Of a stretch of 18,998 nucleotides of DNA, positions 1 through 8,012 are shown piece by piece. The notes beneath the pieces are model-generated. The model had not been told where the DNA came from, made no database searches, and worked only from the letters and a program-made list of their open reading frames with translations. The stretch lies in the NCBI GenBank assembly GCA_003131925.1, contig PKWC01000136.1, forward strand, positions 1-18,998, read 5' to 3'. Each line of letters opens with the position of its first letter. The stretch's first letter is position 1. Source of the stretch: Alphaproteobacteria bacterium. Lineage in GTDB: Bacteria > Pseudomonadota > Alphaproteobacteria > Micropepsales > Micropepsaceae. The position numbers and the translations under genes were made by a program.

Positions 1-1151
1 GGAACATGATGATGTCGATGTCGGGGAGTTGGTTTTTCGTCGTCGCGTCGGAAGCGATCAGCGTCGGTCATACCACCATCACGCTGCCGGGAATCGGTTC
101 CTACATCGCGCTCGCCATCGTCCATAAGAAGCTCGGCGCGATCCTGTGGGCGATTCTGGCCATGCTGATCGTGATTCTTATCTACGATCAGCTGCTTTTC
201 CGGCCGCTCGTCACCTGGGCGGACCGCTTCCGCTTCGAGCAGGAGCAGAATGAAGAGCCGCCGCAATCCTGGATGCTGACGATGTTCCGCCGCTCACGGC
301 TGATCGACGCCGTCGCTTCGCCGTTCAAGGCTGCTTTGCGCTGGTCCTATCGCCTTTCTCCACCACCCGCGGTTCGGATACCGGTGCCGCGAAGTCCCCT
401 CTGGACCCGGGCAACTGACGTCCTCTGGTACGGAATTCTTTTCGTCCTGATTTCCTATTGCGTTGTGCGGGTCGTCCGCTTTGTCTCCCAGAGCGTCTCA
501 TGGCCGGATGTCTTTGATGCGGGAGCCCTTGGACTTGCCACGATGCTCCGTGTGCTCATTCTTATTGCGGTCGCGAGCGTGGTTTGGACGCCCATCGGCG
601 TCTATGTGGGGCTGCGTCCCAAAGTCGCGAGAATCGTCCAGCCGGTCGCCCAGTTTCTGGCTGCATTTCCCGCCAACCTTTTGTTTCCGGTCGCGGTCTC
701 GGCCATCGTCACGTGGCACCTTAATCCTGACATCTGGCTGTCGCCGCTCATGGTGCTGGGGACGCAATGGTACATCCTCTTCAATGTTATCGCGGGAGCT
801 TCTGGCCTTCCCTCGGAATTGCGCGACGCCAGCGCCAACCTTCAGGTGCGTGGCTGGTTGTGGTGGCGCAAGGTGGGCTTGCCCGGAGTCTTTCCCTTCT
901 ATGTCACGGGCGCAATCACGGCGTCGGGTGGTTCGTGGAACGCGGCCATTGTCGCGGAATGGGTGACGTGGGGAGACCACACGTTGCGCGCCCATGGGCT
1001 TGGCGCCTACATTCAGGATGCGACGAATGCCGGCGATTTTCATCGCATCGTCCTCGGCATCGCCGTGATGAGTGCCTTCGTGACACTCGTCAATCGCATA
1101 TTATGGCGGCCGCTTTACTGGTACGCCGAGCGGAAGTTCCGATTGACGTGA
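1..1151 (+). CDS. ABC transporter permease, NitT/TauT type, 5'-truncated by window edge
   Basis: This is the C-terminal part of a membrane permease of an ABC importer. The frame is open to the window edge, so the first ATG (base 6) is probably internal; the residues after it (SWFFVVASEAIS) look like the end of a first permease domain. A linker with one hydrophobic helix (LGAILWAILAMLIVILIY) and a cytoplasmic stretch follow, then a second permease domain with about five to six helices. Its coupling loop has the BPD_transp_1 pattern (ELRDASANLQVRGW, then KVGLPGVFPF). In the family this architecture is a fused double permease of roughly 550-600 residues, so about 200 N-terminal residues lie outside. 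The ATPase gene follows on the same strand. The substrate (nitrate, sulfonate, bicarbonate or other) cannot be told from the permease, and no substrate-binding protein is in the window. Confidence 0.9.
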   Translation, partial: NMMMSMSGSWFFVVASEAISVGHTTITLPGIGSYIALAIVHKKLGAILWAILAMLIVILIYDQLLFRPLVTWADRFRFEQEQNEEPPQSWMLTMFRRSRLIDAVASPFKAALRWSYRLSPPPAVRIPVPRSPLWTRATDVLWYGILFVLISYCVVRVVRFVSQSVSWPDVFDAGALGLATMLRVLILIAVASVVWTPIGVYVGLRPKVARIVQPVAQFLAAFPANLLFPVAVSAIVTWHLNPDIWLSPLMVLGTQWYILFNVIAGASGLPSELRDASANLQVRGWLWWRKVGLPGVFPFYVTGAITASGGSWNAAIVAEWVTWGDHTLRAHGLGAYIQDATNAGDFHRIVLGIAVMSAFVTLVNRILWRPLYWYAERKFRLT

Positions 1152-1203
1152 GTGGGGAGTAGTGAGTGGGGAGTAGTGAGTGGGGAGTAGTGAGCAGTGA
1201 GTA
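1148..1203. repeat. 14-bp tandem repeat at the permease stop codon
   Basis: Three perfect copies of gtgagtggggagta lie at 1148-1161, 1162-1175 and 1176-1189. A degenerate fourth copy (gtgagcagtgagta) is at 1190-1203. The permease TGA stop (1149-1151) falls inside the first unit. The purine-rich units are complementary to the pyrimidine-rich tract at 1255-1290, so the intergenic transcript could fold into a long hairpin. Confidence 0.9.
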
Positions 1204-1254
1204 GTGAAAGGGATCGCGATTGGGCGAGCGTGCCGTAACACGTTTGCTTGACCG

Positions 1255-1290
1255 TTCCCTACTCCCTACTCCCTATTCCCTACTCCCCAC
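1255..1290. repeat. 7-bp pyrimidine-rich repeat complementary to 1148-1203
   Basis: The tract consists of about five tandem copies of tccctac with small variants (tccctat, tccccac). It is the approximate reverse complement of half of the 14-bp purine-rich unit upstream. It ends five bases before the AGGTGA ribosome-binding site of the ATPase gene. Pairing of the two tracts would place a stem just upstream of that site. Translated in frame from the TTG at 1248 it gives a low-complexity peptide rich in Pro, Tyr and Ser, a sign that this stretch is not coding. Confidence 0.85.
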
Positions 1291-1304
1291 CGACAGGTGA
1301 CTCA

Positions 1305-2612
1305 ATGGAATCGACCTCTCCCGCCCTTCTCGACGTTCACGGCGTGTGCCGCGCCTTCCCGAAGGCGGGTGGAGGCGAACTCGTCGTTCTCGAAGGTGTC
1401 GATCTCACGCTCAATCAGGGTGAGATTGTGGGACTCCTCGGGCGATCCGGGTCCGGCAAGTCGACGCTTCTGCGGTTGATCTCCGGACTCGCGCGGCCCA
1501 ATGGCGGCGGCGTCACCTATCTCGGCCAGCCGGTCGATGGCCCGGCGCGCGGCATCGCGATGGTGTTCCAGAGCTTCGCGCTTTTTCCCTGGCTGACCGT
1601 GCTCGAGAATGTGGAATTGGGACTGGAAGCGCTCCGGCTTCCCCCTGACGAGATCCGCACGCGCGCGCTCGCCGCCATCGATCTCATCGGCCTCGACGGC
1701 TACGAATCCGCCTATCCGCGCGAGCTGTCGGGCGGCATGCGGCAGCGCGTCGGGTTCGCGCGCGCGCTCGTCGTGCATCCCAACGTGCTTTTGATGGACG
1801 AGCCCTTCTCGGCGCTCGACGTGCTCACCGCCGAAAATCTGCGCACCGATTTTCTCGAATTGTGGTCGGAAGGTCAGCTGCCGATCAAAGGCATCATTCT
1901 GGTGACACACAATATCGAGGAGGCTGTCTTGATGTGCGACCGTGTGCTCCTCTTCTCGACCAACCCCGGCCGCGTCGTCACCGAGATCAAAGTGCCGCTG
2001 CGTCAGCCGCGCGACCGGCAGGATCCGAATTTCGCAGCTCTTGTGGACCGCATCTATGTGGAGATGACGGCCAGGCGCACCGACCGGCTGGCGCCGAAGC
2101 TCGACCGCATTCCAGGCACCGGCTTCGCGATGATCCTTCCGGAAGTTCCGGTAGGTCTTATCTCGGGACTCGTCGAAGCGGTGTCGGCAGCGCCCTACAA
2201 CGGGAGAGCCGACCTTCCGGAAATTGCTTCCGATCTCCAGATGGAAATCGACGAGCTGTTTCCCGTTGTCGAGACATTGCAGCTCCTGCGCATGGCCGAA
2301 GTCGAAGGCGGTGACATCAAACTGACAGAGACCGGAAAGCGTTTCGCCAACGAGGAGACCGACGAACGTAAACGCATCTTCGCGCGGCTCCTCATCCGCT
2401 ACGTGCCGTTTGCGTCCCATATCCGCAAGGTGCTGGACGAACGCCACAGCCACACCGCGCCGAAATCCCGCTTCGTCGACGAGCTCGAGGACCACATGAC
2501 GCCCGACATGGCCGAGCAGACATTGCGCGCCGTGGTCAGCTGGGCGCGCTTCGGCGAACTCTTCGCCTACGACGACGACACCGCCATGTTCAGCATGGAG
2601 AATCCGGCGTAG
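1305..2612 (+). CDS. ABC transporter ATP-binding protein with C-terminal AAA-associated domain
   Basis: This is the ATPase of the importer whose permease lies upstream; it hydrolyses ATP on the cytoplasmic side to drive uptake. The 435-residue protein has Walker A (GRSGSGKST, 46-54), Q-loop Gln89, signature LSGGMRQR (141-148), Walker B VLLMDEP (161-167) and switch His202. These are all the catalytic elements of a nitrate/sulfonate/taurine-type ATPase. From about residue 280 it continues into a domain of roughly 140 residues resembling the AAA-associated C-terminal domain (PF09821), known from this ATPase subgroup and suspected to be regulatory. I chose ATG 1305 because AGGTGA (1295-1300) precedes it and the protein then begins as the family does. 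An in-frame TTG at 1248 would add 19 residues encoded by simple repeat. The domain assignment is from memory of the family. Confidence 0.93.
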   Translation: MESTSPALLDVHGVCRAFPKAGGGELVVLEGVDLTLNQGEIVGLLGRSGSGKSTLLRLISGLARPNGGGVTYLGQPVDGPARGIAMVFQSFALFPWLTVLENVELGLEALRLPPDEIRTRALAAIDLIGLDGYESAYPRELSGGMRQRVGFARALVVHPNVLLMDEPFSALDVLTAENLRTDFLELWSEGQLPIKGIILVTHNIEEAVLMCDRVLLFSTNPGRVVTEIKVPLRQPRDRQDPNFAALVDRIYVEMTARRTDRLAPKLDRIPGTGFAMILPEVPVGLISGLVEAVSAAPYNGRADLPEIASDLQMEIDELFPVVETLQLLRMAEVEGGDIKLTETGKRFANEETDERKRIFARLLIRYVPFASHIRKVLDERHSHTAPKSRFVDELEDHMTPDMAEQTLRAVVSWARFGELFAYDDDTAMFSMENPA

Positions 2613-2694
2613 AAGGGATTGGGCGGCGGAGACTTCAGCCGAGGTTTCACCCGACCCCTCTCTTGCGGGGACGGCAGATACCATCCCCAAGCGT

Positions 2695-2721
2695 GTCATT
2701 CCCGCGAAAGCGGGAACCCAG
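2695..2721. repeat. Short intergenic palindrome (REP-like)
   Basis: The core is ttcccgc-gaaa-gcgggaa: 7-bp perfect arms at 2699-2705 and 2710-2716 around a GAAA tetraloop, flanked by gtca and cccag. This sequence style (cattcccgcgaaagcggga) is widespread as a dispersed intergenic repeat in alphaproteobacteria. It lies downstream of the ATPase stop, between it and the oppositely oriented gene ending at 2777. It may help end transcription, but no T-tract follows, so I call it a repeat. Confidence 0.75.
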
Positions 2722-2776
2722 AAGCAGTGCGCCTACCCATCACTCCAGATCTTTAGAGACTTGGCAGCACCGTTTT

Positions 2777-3487
2777 TCACTTCGCGCGACTGTTCAGAAA
2801 TTGATCCAACAAGCAGAGCGGATCCGCCATCACGGTGGCCACGGCCTTCTGCGCCCCCGGACCACTACCTTCGATGATCTGCTGCAAGCTGACGCACGGA
2901 ATCCTGGGAGGCGCGCGCCGTGCCGCCAGAGCCGCTGCCCAGCGGGCGCTCTGCAACGCTCTCGTCTTCTTGGGCATGCCGATTTCGGCGGTGCCCGAAC
3001 GCGGCGCGCTCAAATGACGGCACTGCGTGCGCTCCTCGGGCGGCACATTTCCCGGATTCCCGAGATCGCAGTTGAACAGGGACTCTCCCAGACCCGAGAT
3101 CCCGGACTGTGAAGACGTGGGCGGCCCAACCGGCGGTGCGGGAAAAATTGGCGCGATGCTGGGCACAATAGACGGACTTTTCGGGACTTCGAAAGCCGGT
3201 TCGATCGGCGCAGGCGGCGCCCTGGCCGGCAGCGAGCGCAAAAGAGAAAGGGTGATCTCACGGATCGGCGGCGCGGTGCCAGTTGTGATCTTCAGATTGA
3301 ACAACACAAGCAAAGCGCTGTGAACCAGTAGCAACAAGACGACAGCTGCCGTTCTCTCGAACAGCTTGTGCGGGCGTTCTCGCCTTGCGATGTGCACACC
3401 CGCAAATGCGATCCGCTGATCTGACGTTTCTTCATCCTCCAGGTGCGCAGCGTAGAGGCGAAAACCAGACACAGAGCGGAGCGGCAC
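2777..3487 (-). CDS. Membrane-anchored proline-rich protein of unknown function
   Basis: I do not recognise a named family. The predicted protein has a charged N-terminus and one strong transmembrane helix (AAVVLLLLVHSALLVLF, about residues 47-63). A proline/alanine-rich stretch follows (about 85-125), reminiscent of the periplasmic linker of TonB-like proteins. The C-terminal region has Cys at FNCDLG, RTQCRHL, RIPCVSL and ADPLCLL. The N-in single-helix layout implies a periplasmic C-terminus where the four cysteines could form disulfides. The GTG at 3487 is the longest start, but I see no clear ribosome-binding site. A GTG around 3400, just before the helix, is possible, so the start is uncertain. 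It lies 121 bp downstream of miaA on the same strand. It lacks a recognisable TonB C-terminal domain. Confidence 0.6.
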   Translation of the reverse strand: MPLRSVSGFRLYAAHLEDEETSDQRIAFAGVHIARRERPHKLFERTAAVVLLLLVHSALLVLFNLKITTGTAPPIREITLSLLRSLPARAPPAPIEPAFEVPKSPSIVPSIAPIFPAPPVGPPTSSQSGISGLGESLFNCDLGNPGNVPPEERTQCRHLSAPRSGTAEIGMPKKTRALQSARWAAALAARRAPPRIPCVSLQQIIEGSGPGAQKAVATVMADPLCLLDQFLNSRAK

Positions 3488-3608
3488 GTCGGTCGAAGCC
3501 AGACAGCACCCATCCTATCAAGACCGCGCCGAATCGGCGACAGCTTGCAGCGGCGCAGAATTTTGCCGCCGCACTCCTCGCGGAATGTGGTTGGGCAGAT
3601 CCATAACA

Positions 3609-4520
3609 TCACATGTGCGAAAATACTTGTGCAAAGATTTCGTCTGCGTCTTCCCCCTCGATCCATGTCCAGTCCGCCATGCGGTGGCGGAACCAGGTGA
3701 GCTGGCGTTTTGCGTAGCGGCGCGTTGCCGTTTTCGCTGCGGTCTTTGCAGTCGCGAGGTCCATCACACCATCGAGCACGCTCCAAAGTTCGCGCAGTCC
3801 CAGTATTTTGGCTGCGGGAAGTGCGGGATCCAGACCGCGGAGCCCCGCAGCTTCCTCAAGCGCGCCCGCCGCGATCATGGCTTCAAAACGTGCATTGATG
3901 CGCCAATGCAGTTCGCTTCGCGCGGGCGACAGCACGAATCGGGCAAGCTTCATTCCGGCCAGCGGCGCATCGCCGGCTTTGCGTTGCCATTCCAGGATCG
4001 GGCGCCCGCTCGCTTTCAGAACTTCGGCGGCGCGCAAGACACGTTGCGCGTCGCCCGGGTGCAGAGTTGCGGCTGTCTCCGGGTCGCGCGCCTCAAATTC
4101 CGCAAAGAACGCGCCGGCGCCGAGCCGCGCCCGGCGCTCACGAACCTCGTTGCGAACCCATTCGGGCACCGCCGGGATCTGCGCCAGACCTTCCGTCAAC
4201 GCGCTGAAATATAATCCTGTACCGCCGACGAAGATCGGCACGTGGCTCTGACTGCGCGCCTCTGCGAGCGCGGCCCGTGCATCGCTCTGGAATCGCGCCG
4301 CGGAATACACCTCATGCACGCTCACATGGCCGAAGAGATCGTGCGGTGCGCGCGAAAGCTCCGCATCGCCGGGGCGCGCGGTGAGAATCCGTGCTTCGCG
4401 GTAGACCTGCATCGAATCGGTATTGATAAGCGTTCCGTCGATTTTCCCGGCGAGCGCCAGAGCCAACCCTGATTTGCCGCTCGCGGTCGGACCTGCAATG
4501 AGTACCGCATCCACGGTCAT
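3609..4520 (-). CDS. miaA: tRNA dimethylallyltransferase (tRNA delta(2)-isopentenylpyrophosphate transferase)
   Basis: MiaA transfers a dimethylallyl group from DMAPP to N6 of A37 in tRNAs that read UNN codons, the first step toward ms2i6A. The 303-residue protein has the P-loop GPTASGKS (10-17), the conserved NTDSMQVYR (33-41), GGTGLYF, DAQRVLRAAEV and the C-terminal TRRYAKRQLTWFRHR motif that contacts tRNA. The length is normal for the family. The ATG at 4520 begins 13 bases after the degP stop, so the two genes are probably co-transcribed. Adjacency to a Do-type protease gene is familiar in Hyphomicrobiales, where miaA often sits near serB and degP; serB is not seen here. Confidence 0.97.
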   Translation of the reverse strand: MTVDAVLIAGPTASGKSGLALALAGKIDGTLINTDSMQVYREARILTARPGDAELSRAPHDLFGHVSVHEVYSAARFQSDARAALAEARSQSHVPIFVGGTGLYFSALTEGLAQIPAVPEWVRNEVRERRARLGAGAFFAEFEARDPETAATLHPGDAQRVLRAAEVLKASGRPILEWQRKAGDAPLAGMKLARFVLSPARSELHWRINARFEAMIAAGALEEAAGLRGLDPALPAAKILGLRELWSVLDGVMDLATAKTAAKTATRRYAKRQLTWFRHRMADWTWIEGEDADEIFAQVFSHM

Positions 4521-4533
4521 CGATACGGGAACG

Positions 4534-6012
4534 CTACCCCGCGTCGCCGAGACTCACGCCGACGTAATTTGCCTGGCCGTCGCGACTCACGAGCAGAAGC
4601 ACAGCCTTGCGGCCTGCCTTGGCGCCGGCATCCACGCGCTTGGTCACGTCGTCGGGCGTTCGGACGGCCTCGTTCTGCACTTCGAGGATCACGTCTCCCG
4701 GCTGCAGATTCTTTTCCGCGGCGGGGCTGTCAGGATCGACATCGGTGATCACGACGCCCTGCACGTCGCTTCCCAGCCTGTATTTCTCGCGCATTGCGCT
4801 GTCGAGGGGCGCCATCGCAAGGCCAAGACGGGAGAGCCTTGATACAATCTTGGGCACGGAAAGGCTGGATATCTTCGGCGGAATTGTTGCGGCAGCGGTT
4901 TCGTCGAGCTTCGCCACGGTGACGCGCAGGTCCTCCTTGCGGTCCTTGCGCCTGACTTCGACATCCACGGTCTTTCCAACCGGCGTATCGGCAACCATGC
5001 GCGGCAAGACGCGGGAATCGGAGACCGGCCTTCCGTCGAAGCGCGTGATGAGATCCCCGTTCTGGACTCCGCCATTCGCCGCAGGCCCGCCCGCCGTAAC
5101 GTCGGCCACCAGCGCGCCGGTCTGGGACGGAAGGCCGAGGCTGTCGGCGATGTCGCTTGTGACCTGCTGGATACGCACCCCGATCCAGCCTCTGCGCGCC
5201 TGTCCATACGCGCGCAATTGCGCGATCGTTTCGCGAGCCATGTTGGACGGAATTGCGAAGCCCACGCCGACGGAGCCGCCGCTCGGCGAAAAGATCGCCG
5301 ATGTGACGCCGACGACGTTGCCGTCCATGTCGAAAAGCGGGCCGCCCGAATTTCCGCGATTTATCGGCGCGTCGGTCTGAATGAAATCATCATAGGGGCC
5401 GGCGGCGATGTTGCGGTTGCGCGCGGACACGATGCCGGCGGTGACTGAGCTTCCCAGGCCGAAAGGATTGCCGATGGCGATCACCCAATCGCCCACCCGC
5501 GCGCGATCGGAATCCCCAAACCGCGCAGCGGGCAGAGGTGACTTGGGATTAACACGGACGAGCGCCAGATCGGTTTTCTCGTCCCGGCCGGCAACCGTCG
5601 CCGGCAGCACGGTGCCGTCATTGAAGGTTACGGCGATCTGGTCGGCTCCGTCGATGACGTGATTGTTGGTCACGATCAGCCCGGAGGCATCGATGACAAA
5701 GCCCGAACCCAGCGCGGTCACGTGGTGCGGCAGGTTCCTGTTCTTCCGCTGAAAATCCTTGAACAGATCCTGCAGCGGCGAGCCGGGCGGCAGATCGGGA
5801 AGCGCAGCCTGCGCCGCGTCGGCCTTCAGCGTCTGCGTGGTCGAAATGTTCACCACGGTCGGCAAGAGCCGACTGGCGAGATCCGCGAAGGAATCCGGAA
5901 CGCCCCGGGCAAAGGCCGGAGTCCCCAGAAGGTACAAGAGGAGAAAGGGGGTCGCCAACAATGCCGACCGAACTGGTTTCGCGTGGTCCCCTGCCATTGT
6001 CGTCAATCCCAT
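4534..6012 (-). CDS. degP: Do-family periplasmic serine endoprotease (DegP/HtrA)
   Basis: This is a secreted ATP-independent protease and chaperone that degrades misfolded envelope proteins. From ATG 6012 the protein has 492 residues. It has a signal peptide (hydrophobic core ALLATPFLLLYLLG, cleavage likely after AFA), then a trypsin-like domain with catalytic His118 (TNNHVIDGAD), Asp148 (KTDLALVRV) and Ser222 (RGNSGGPLFD). Two PDZ domains follow, the first around GWIGVRIQQV...PAANGGVQNGD, the second around GVVITDVDPDSPAAEKNLQPGD. The order and length match the family. Alternative in-frame starts are 5997 (MAGDH) and an upstream codon at 6072 that would spoil the signal peptide. ATGs 6012 and 5997 both have only a weak GGGA upstream. 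The gene is followed at 13 bases by miaA. Confidence 0.96.
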   Translation of the reverse strand: MGLTTMAGDHAKPVRSALLATPFLLLYLLGTPAFARGVPDSFADLASRLLPTVVNISTTQTLKADAAQAALPDLPPGSPLQDLFKDFQRKNRNLPHHVTALGSGFVIDASGLIVTNNHVIDGADQIAVTFNDGTVLPATVAGRDEKTDLALVRVNPKSPLPAARFGDSDRARVGDWVIAIGNPFGLGSSVTAGIVSARNRNIAAGPYDDFIQTDAPINRGNSGGPLFDMDGNVVGVTSAIFSPSGGSVGVGFAIPSNMARETIAQLRAYGQARRGWIGVRIQQVTSDIADSLGLPSQTGALVADVTAGGPAANGGVQNGDLITRFDGRPVSDSRVLPRMVADTPVGKTVDVEVRRKDRKEDLRVTVAKLDETAAATIPPKISSLSVPKIVSRLSRLGLAMAPLDSAMREKYRLGSDVQGVVITDVDPDSPAAEKNLQPGDVILEVQNEAVRTPDDVTKRVDAGAKAGRKAVLLLVSRDGQANYVGVSLGDAG

Positions 6013-6119
6013 TTCGATCAGTCCCGAGCGAGAAACCGCCGGCGCTGCGCCATCGCCCGCTCGCCGATGCAAATTTCGGGCGCGGAGCTTCCCTCAACGA
6101 CATCGCCCTTGCAAATCAT

Positions 6120-6130
6120 ACCAATTTGGT
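6120..6130. promoter_or_regulatory. Inverted repeat accaa-t-ttggt in the degP/6174 divergent region
   Basis: The 11-bp sequence accaatttggt has 5-bp perfect arms around one base and sits in an A/T-richer patch of an otherwise GC-rich intergenic region. It lies about 105 bp upstream of the degP start and 45 bp upstream of the gene at 6174. Its position suits a regulator site for either promoter. The arms are short enough to arise by chance, so this is only a candidate. Confidence 0.25.
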
Positions 6131-6173
6131 TTATCAAAGAACCACACAGGTCCAAGCGTAGGGGCATGCCGGG

Positions 6174-6524
6174 ATGAGAGCCATCGGTCACTCCGCTGAC
6201 GCGGAACTCCACGTGGATGCAGCGATCGCGCTGCTTCGCCAAACGCTACCCCAATTCGGATTCAGGATCGTGATGCCACCGCCGCTGCCCCATGCCGTGC
6301 AGCCCGAGGCCTGTGCGTCGATTTGGCTTCGCGGTGAAGCGCAAGCGCTGTCCTGGCACGCAGCAACTCCTGCGCTTGCCCTATTGCGCGCAATCCGGAA
6401 CGAATTTGAGCATCCGCGGGAGGCGCAATTGCTGCGACGCTGCACGCAATGCAGCGGCATCGGGTGGTACATCGCTGTCAACGGCGCAAAACAAATGTGC
6501 CGACATACCCGGCGCTCGGTTTAG
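6174..6524 (+). CDS. Small hypothetical protein with CxxC...CxH cluster
   Basis: I do not recognise this 116-residue protein. It has no signal peptide or membrane helix. Near its C-terminus Cys90 and Cys93 (RRCTQCSGIGWY) and Cys109-Arg-His111 (QMCRHT) give a C-x2-C-x15-C-x-H arrangement, suggestive of a small zinc-ribbon-like site. Support for coding: GC-rich third positions throughout, a globular-looking composition, and a perfect hairpin just after the stop that separates it from the convergent gene at 6674. The start at 6174 is preceded by ccggg and only a weak ribosome-binding site. The function and start are unknown. It could be a lineage-specific protein. Confidence 0.55.
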   Translation: MRAIGHSADAELHVDAAIALLRQTLPQFGFRIVMPPPLPHAVQPEACASIWLRGEAQALSWHAATPALALLRAIRNEFEHPREAQLLRRCTQCSGIGWYIAVNGAKQMCRHTRRSV

Positions 6525-6545
6525 AACATCGCTTCCGCAAACGGA

Positions 6546-6577
6546 CACCGCTCCCGATCGGTTGATCGGGAGCGGTG
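6546..6577. terminator. Perfect 14-bp hairpin between convergent genes
   Basis: Arms 6546-6559 (caccgctcccgatc) and 6564-6577 (gatcgggagcggtg) are perfectly complementary around a ggtt loop. It lies 22 bp after the stop of the plus-strand gene and 97 bp after the stop of the minus-strand gene. That is the expected place for a bidirectional terminator. No good T-tract follows on either strand, so termination is inferred from position and stem strength. Confidence 0.65.
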
Positions 6578-6673
6578 CTGCCATGCGGCTCGCCCGCATA
6601 AAAGCGCGGGGCGGGGAGGGGGAAACGCCTGACGAGCCGGATGACTTAACCGGAAATCGAACGTCTCTTTGAC

Positions 6674-7690
6674 TTACTTCGCGACCTTTATGAGGCCCAC
6701 CAAACCATGAGTTTCCTTTTTTGGTCCGGCCGAGAAGGTGATATCGCCGGTCGGGACTGCATCGAGAGCCCAAAGTCCATCGATCGCGATCGGGCCCTTG
6801 CTCGTGCTCAGCGGGCCAATATAGGTGCCGGTGGCCGGATCGAATGCATTGACCCATCCATCGCCGAAATTGCCGACAAGCAAATCGCCCGCAAAAGAGC
6901 CGAAGTTCGACGGAGCGATCACCATTCCCCACGGTGCATTGAGAGGCCCCTGACCTGTCAGCTGCTGTAGCAGGTTCCCGCTTTCGTCGAACACGTCGAC
7001 ATAGCCGAGCCCCGGCCCATCGATCTCATCGTGTCCGCTCTTGTCCCGCTTCGCGAAAGTCACATAGACATCGCCGCCGATGATCGCGACGTTGAACGGT
7101 GCATAGCGCTTCGGCAGGGTTTTGTCGGTAAAGGCGCCGACTATGTTCCAGCTGCTGTTGAAAATCTGTACCTGGTTGTTGCGGAAATCGGCCGCGAACA
7201 ACAGGCCCTTTGACGTATCGATCGCCAACCCCTTGTAAACCGAGGCTTGTGCTGTGCCGTCGTAGGCGACGATGGCATTGGAAGGGTCGACCGAGGGGTT
7301 CCAGCCCGAGATGATGCCTGCCTCGGAATCGAAAATGAACTCGGCAGCGCCGCTCTTGCCATTTTCTGAAACCTTGAATCCGCTGAAGTTGTAAACGTTC
7401 CCCGTCGGAGCTCCACTGGGAATGGTCACCACGAGGCCGACATTGATCCCCGTGCCCTGATTATAGACCGTGGAGAGGCCGGTCCCATTGTCGGAAACCC
7501 AAAGGGGTCCGCCAGGCGCCTGGGAAAGGCCCCAGGCATCGACCAGATTTGGATCCGTATTCTTCGCTTTTCCCGCCTGATCGGAGACCAGTTTGACGAT
7601 TTTGAAAACCGGCGACGCCGGGATGCTCCTGGCCCAAGCCGGAGACGCCAGCAGAACGAGGCCAAAAGCGATACTAATTTCCTTTCGCAT
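6674..7690 (-). CDS. Secreted TIGR03118-type beta-propeller protein
   Basis: This 338-residue protein starts with a clear signal peptide (core FGLVLLASPAWA, cleavage near ARS). The rest matches my memory of the TIGR03118 family: VKLVSDQAGKAKNTDPNLV, DAWGLSQAPGGPLWVSDNGTG, ADFRNNQVQIFNSSW, NAPWGMVIAPSNFGSFAGD, LLVGNFGDGWVNAFDP and a final GLWALD...ITFSAGP block. These are spaced like blades of a six- or seven-bladed propeller. The biochemical role of the family is unknown. Many members carry PEP-CTERM sorting tails in other bacteria; this one ends without such a tail. GGAG sits seven bases before the ATG. It is divergent from the PQQ-like propeller gene at 8254 across 563 bp. Confidence 0.88.
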   Translation of the reverse strand: MRKEISIAFGLVLLASPAWARSIPASPVFKIVKLVSDQAGKAKNTDPNLVDAWGLSQAPGGPLWVSDNGTGLSTVYNQGTGINVGLVVTIPSGAPTGNVYNFSGFKVSENGKSGAAEFIFDSEAGIISGWNPSVDPSNAIVAYDGTAQASVYKGLAIDTSKGLLFAADFRNNQVQIFNSSWNIVGAFTDKTLPKRYAPFNVAIIGGDVYVTFAKRDKSGHDEIDGPGLGYVDVFDESGNLLQQLTGQGPLNAPWGMVIAPSNFGSFAGDLLVGNFGDGWVNAFDPATGTYIGPLSTSKGPIAIDGLWALDAVPTGDITFSAGPKKETHGLVGLIKVAK

Positions 7691-7744
7691 CTGAAACTCC
7701 GTGAGTTTGATCGTGGTGACCGGCGAAAAGAGTCAAGCCGCATA

Positions 7745-7798
7745 ACGACCCTCTACGCCGCATATGGGTTAGACGGGCCGAACCCGCCGATTATTCCC
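7745..7798. repeat. Degenerate direct repeat, copy 1
   Basis: The copy begins ACGACCC and includes CCGCAT, TAGACG, ACCCG and a terminal TTATTCCC, in the same order as the copy at 7956-8012. Several short gaps and substitutions separate the two. It lies 55 bp upstream of the minus-strand TIGR03118-type gene. Confidence 0.5.
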
Positions 7799-7955
7799 CG
7801 TGGAGTGTCTGTTTCATGCCGGTGGCGCTCACGCGATCGTGGAATTCATTGCCGATGACGATGTTTACCTGTCGCGCCATGCCGAAAGATCCGACTTGCC
7901 GCCCGGTTGGACGCTGGCGAAAGGCGGTGGGCGGCGTTACGACAGCGGCCACAGC

Positions 7956-8012
7956 ACGACCCGTCCACGCGCCGCATGTCAGCTAGACGAACCCGGTCCA
8001 CCGCTTATTCCC
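7956..8012. repeat. Degenerate direct repeat, copy 2
   Basis: This is the second copy of the ACGACCC...CCGCAT...TAGACG...ACCCG...TTATTCCC block. Its last bases extend to CTTATTCCCTT (8004-8014), an 11-mer found again at 10076-10086, upstream of the pseudoazurin gene. Confidence 0.5.

Noticed and set aside
1248..1304. N-terminal extension of the ABC ATPase from a TTG codon
   Set aside because: These 19 residues are encoded by a simple pyrimidine repeat; the ATG at 1305 has its own AGGTGA and gives the usual family start.
1302..2699. 465-residue open frame on the minus strand
   Set aside because: It is antisense to the ABC ATPase with all its motifs; composition is typical of a shadow frame.
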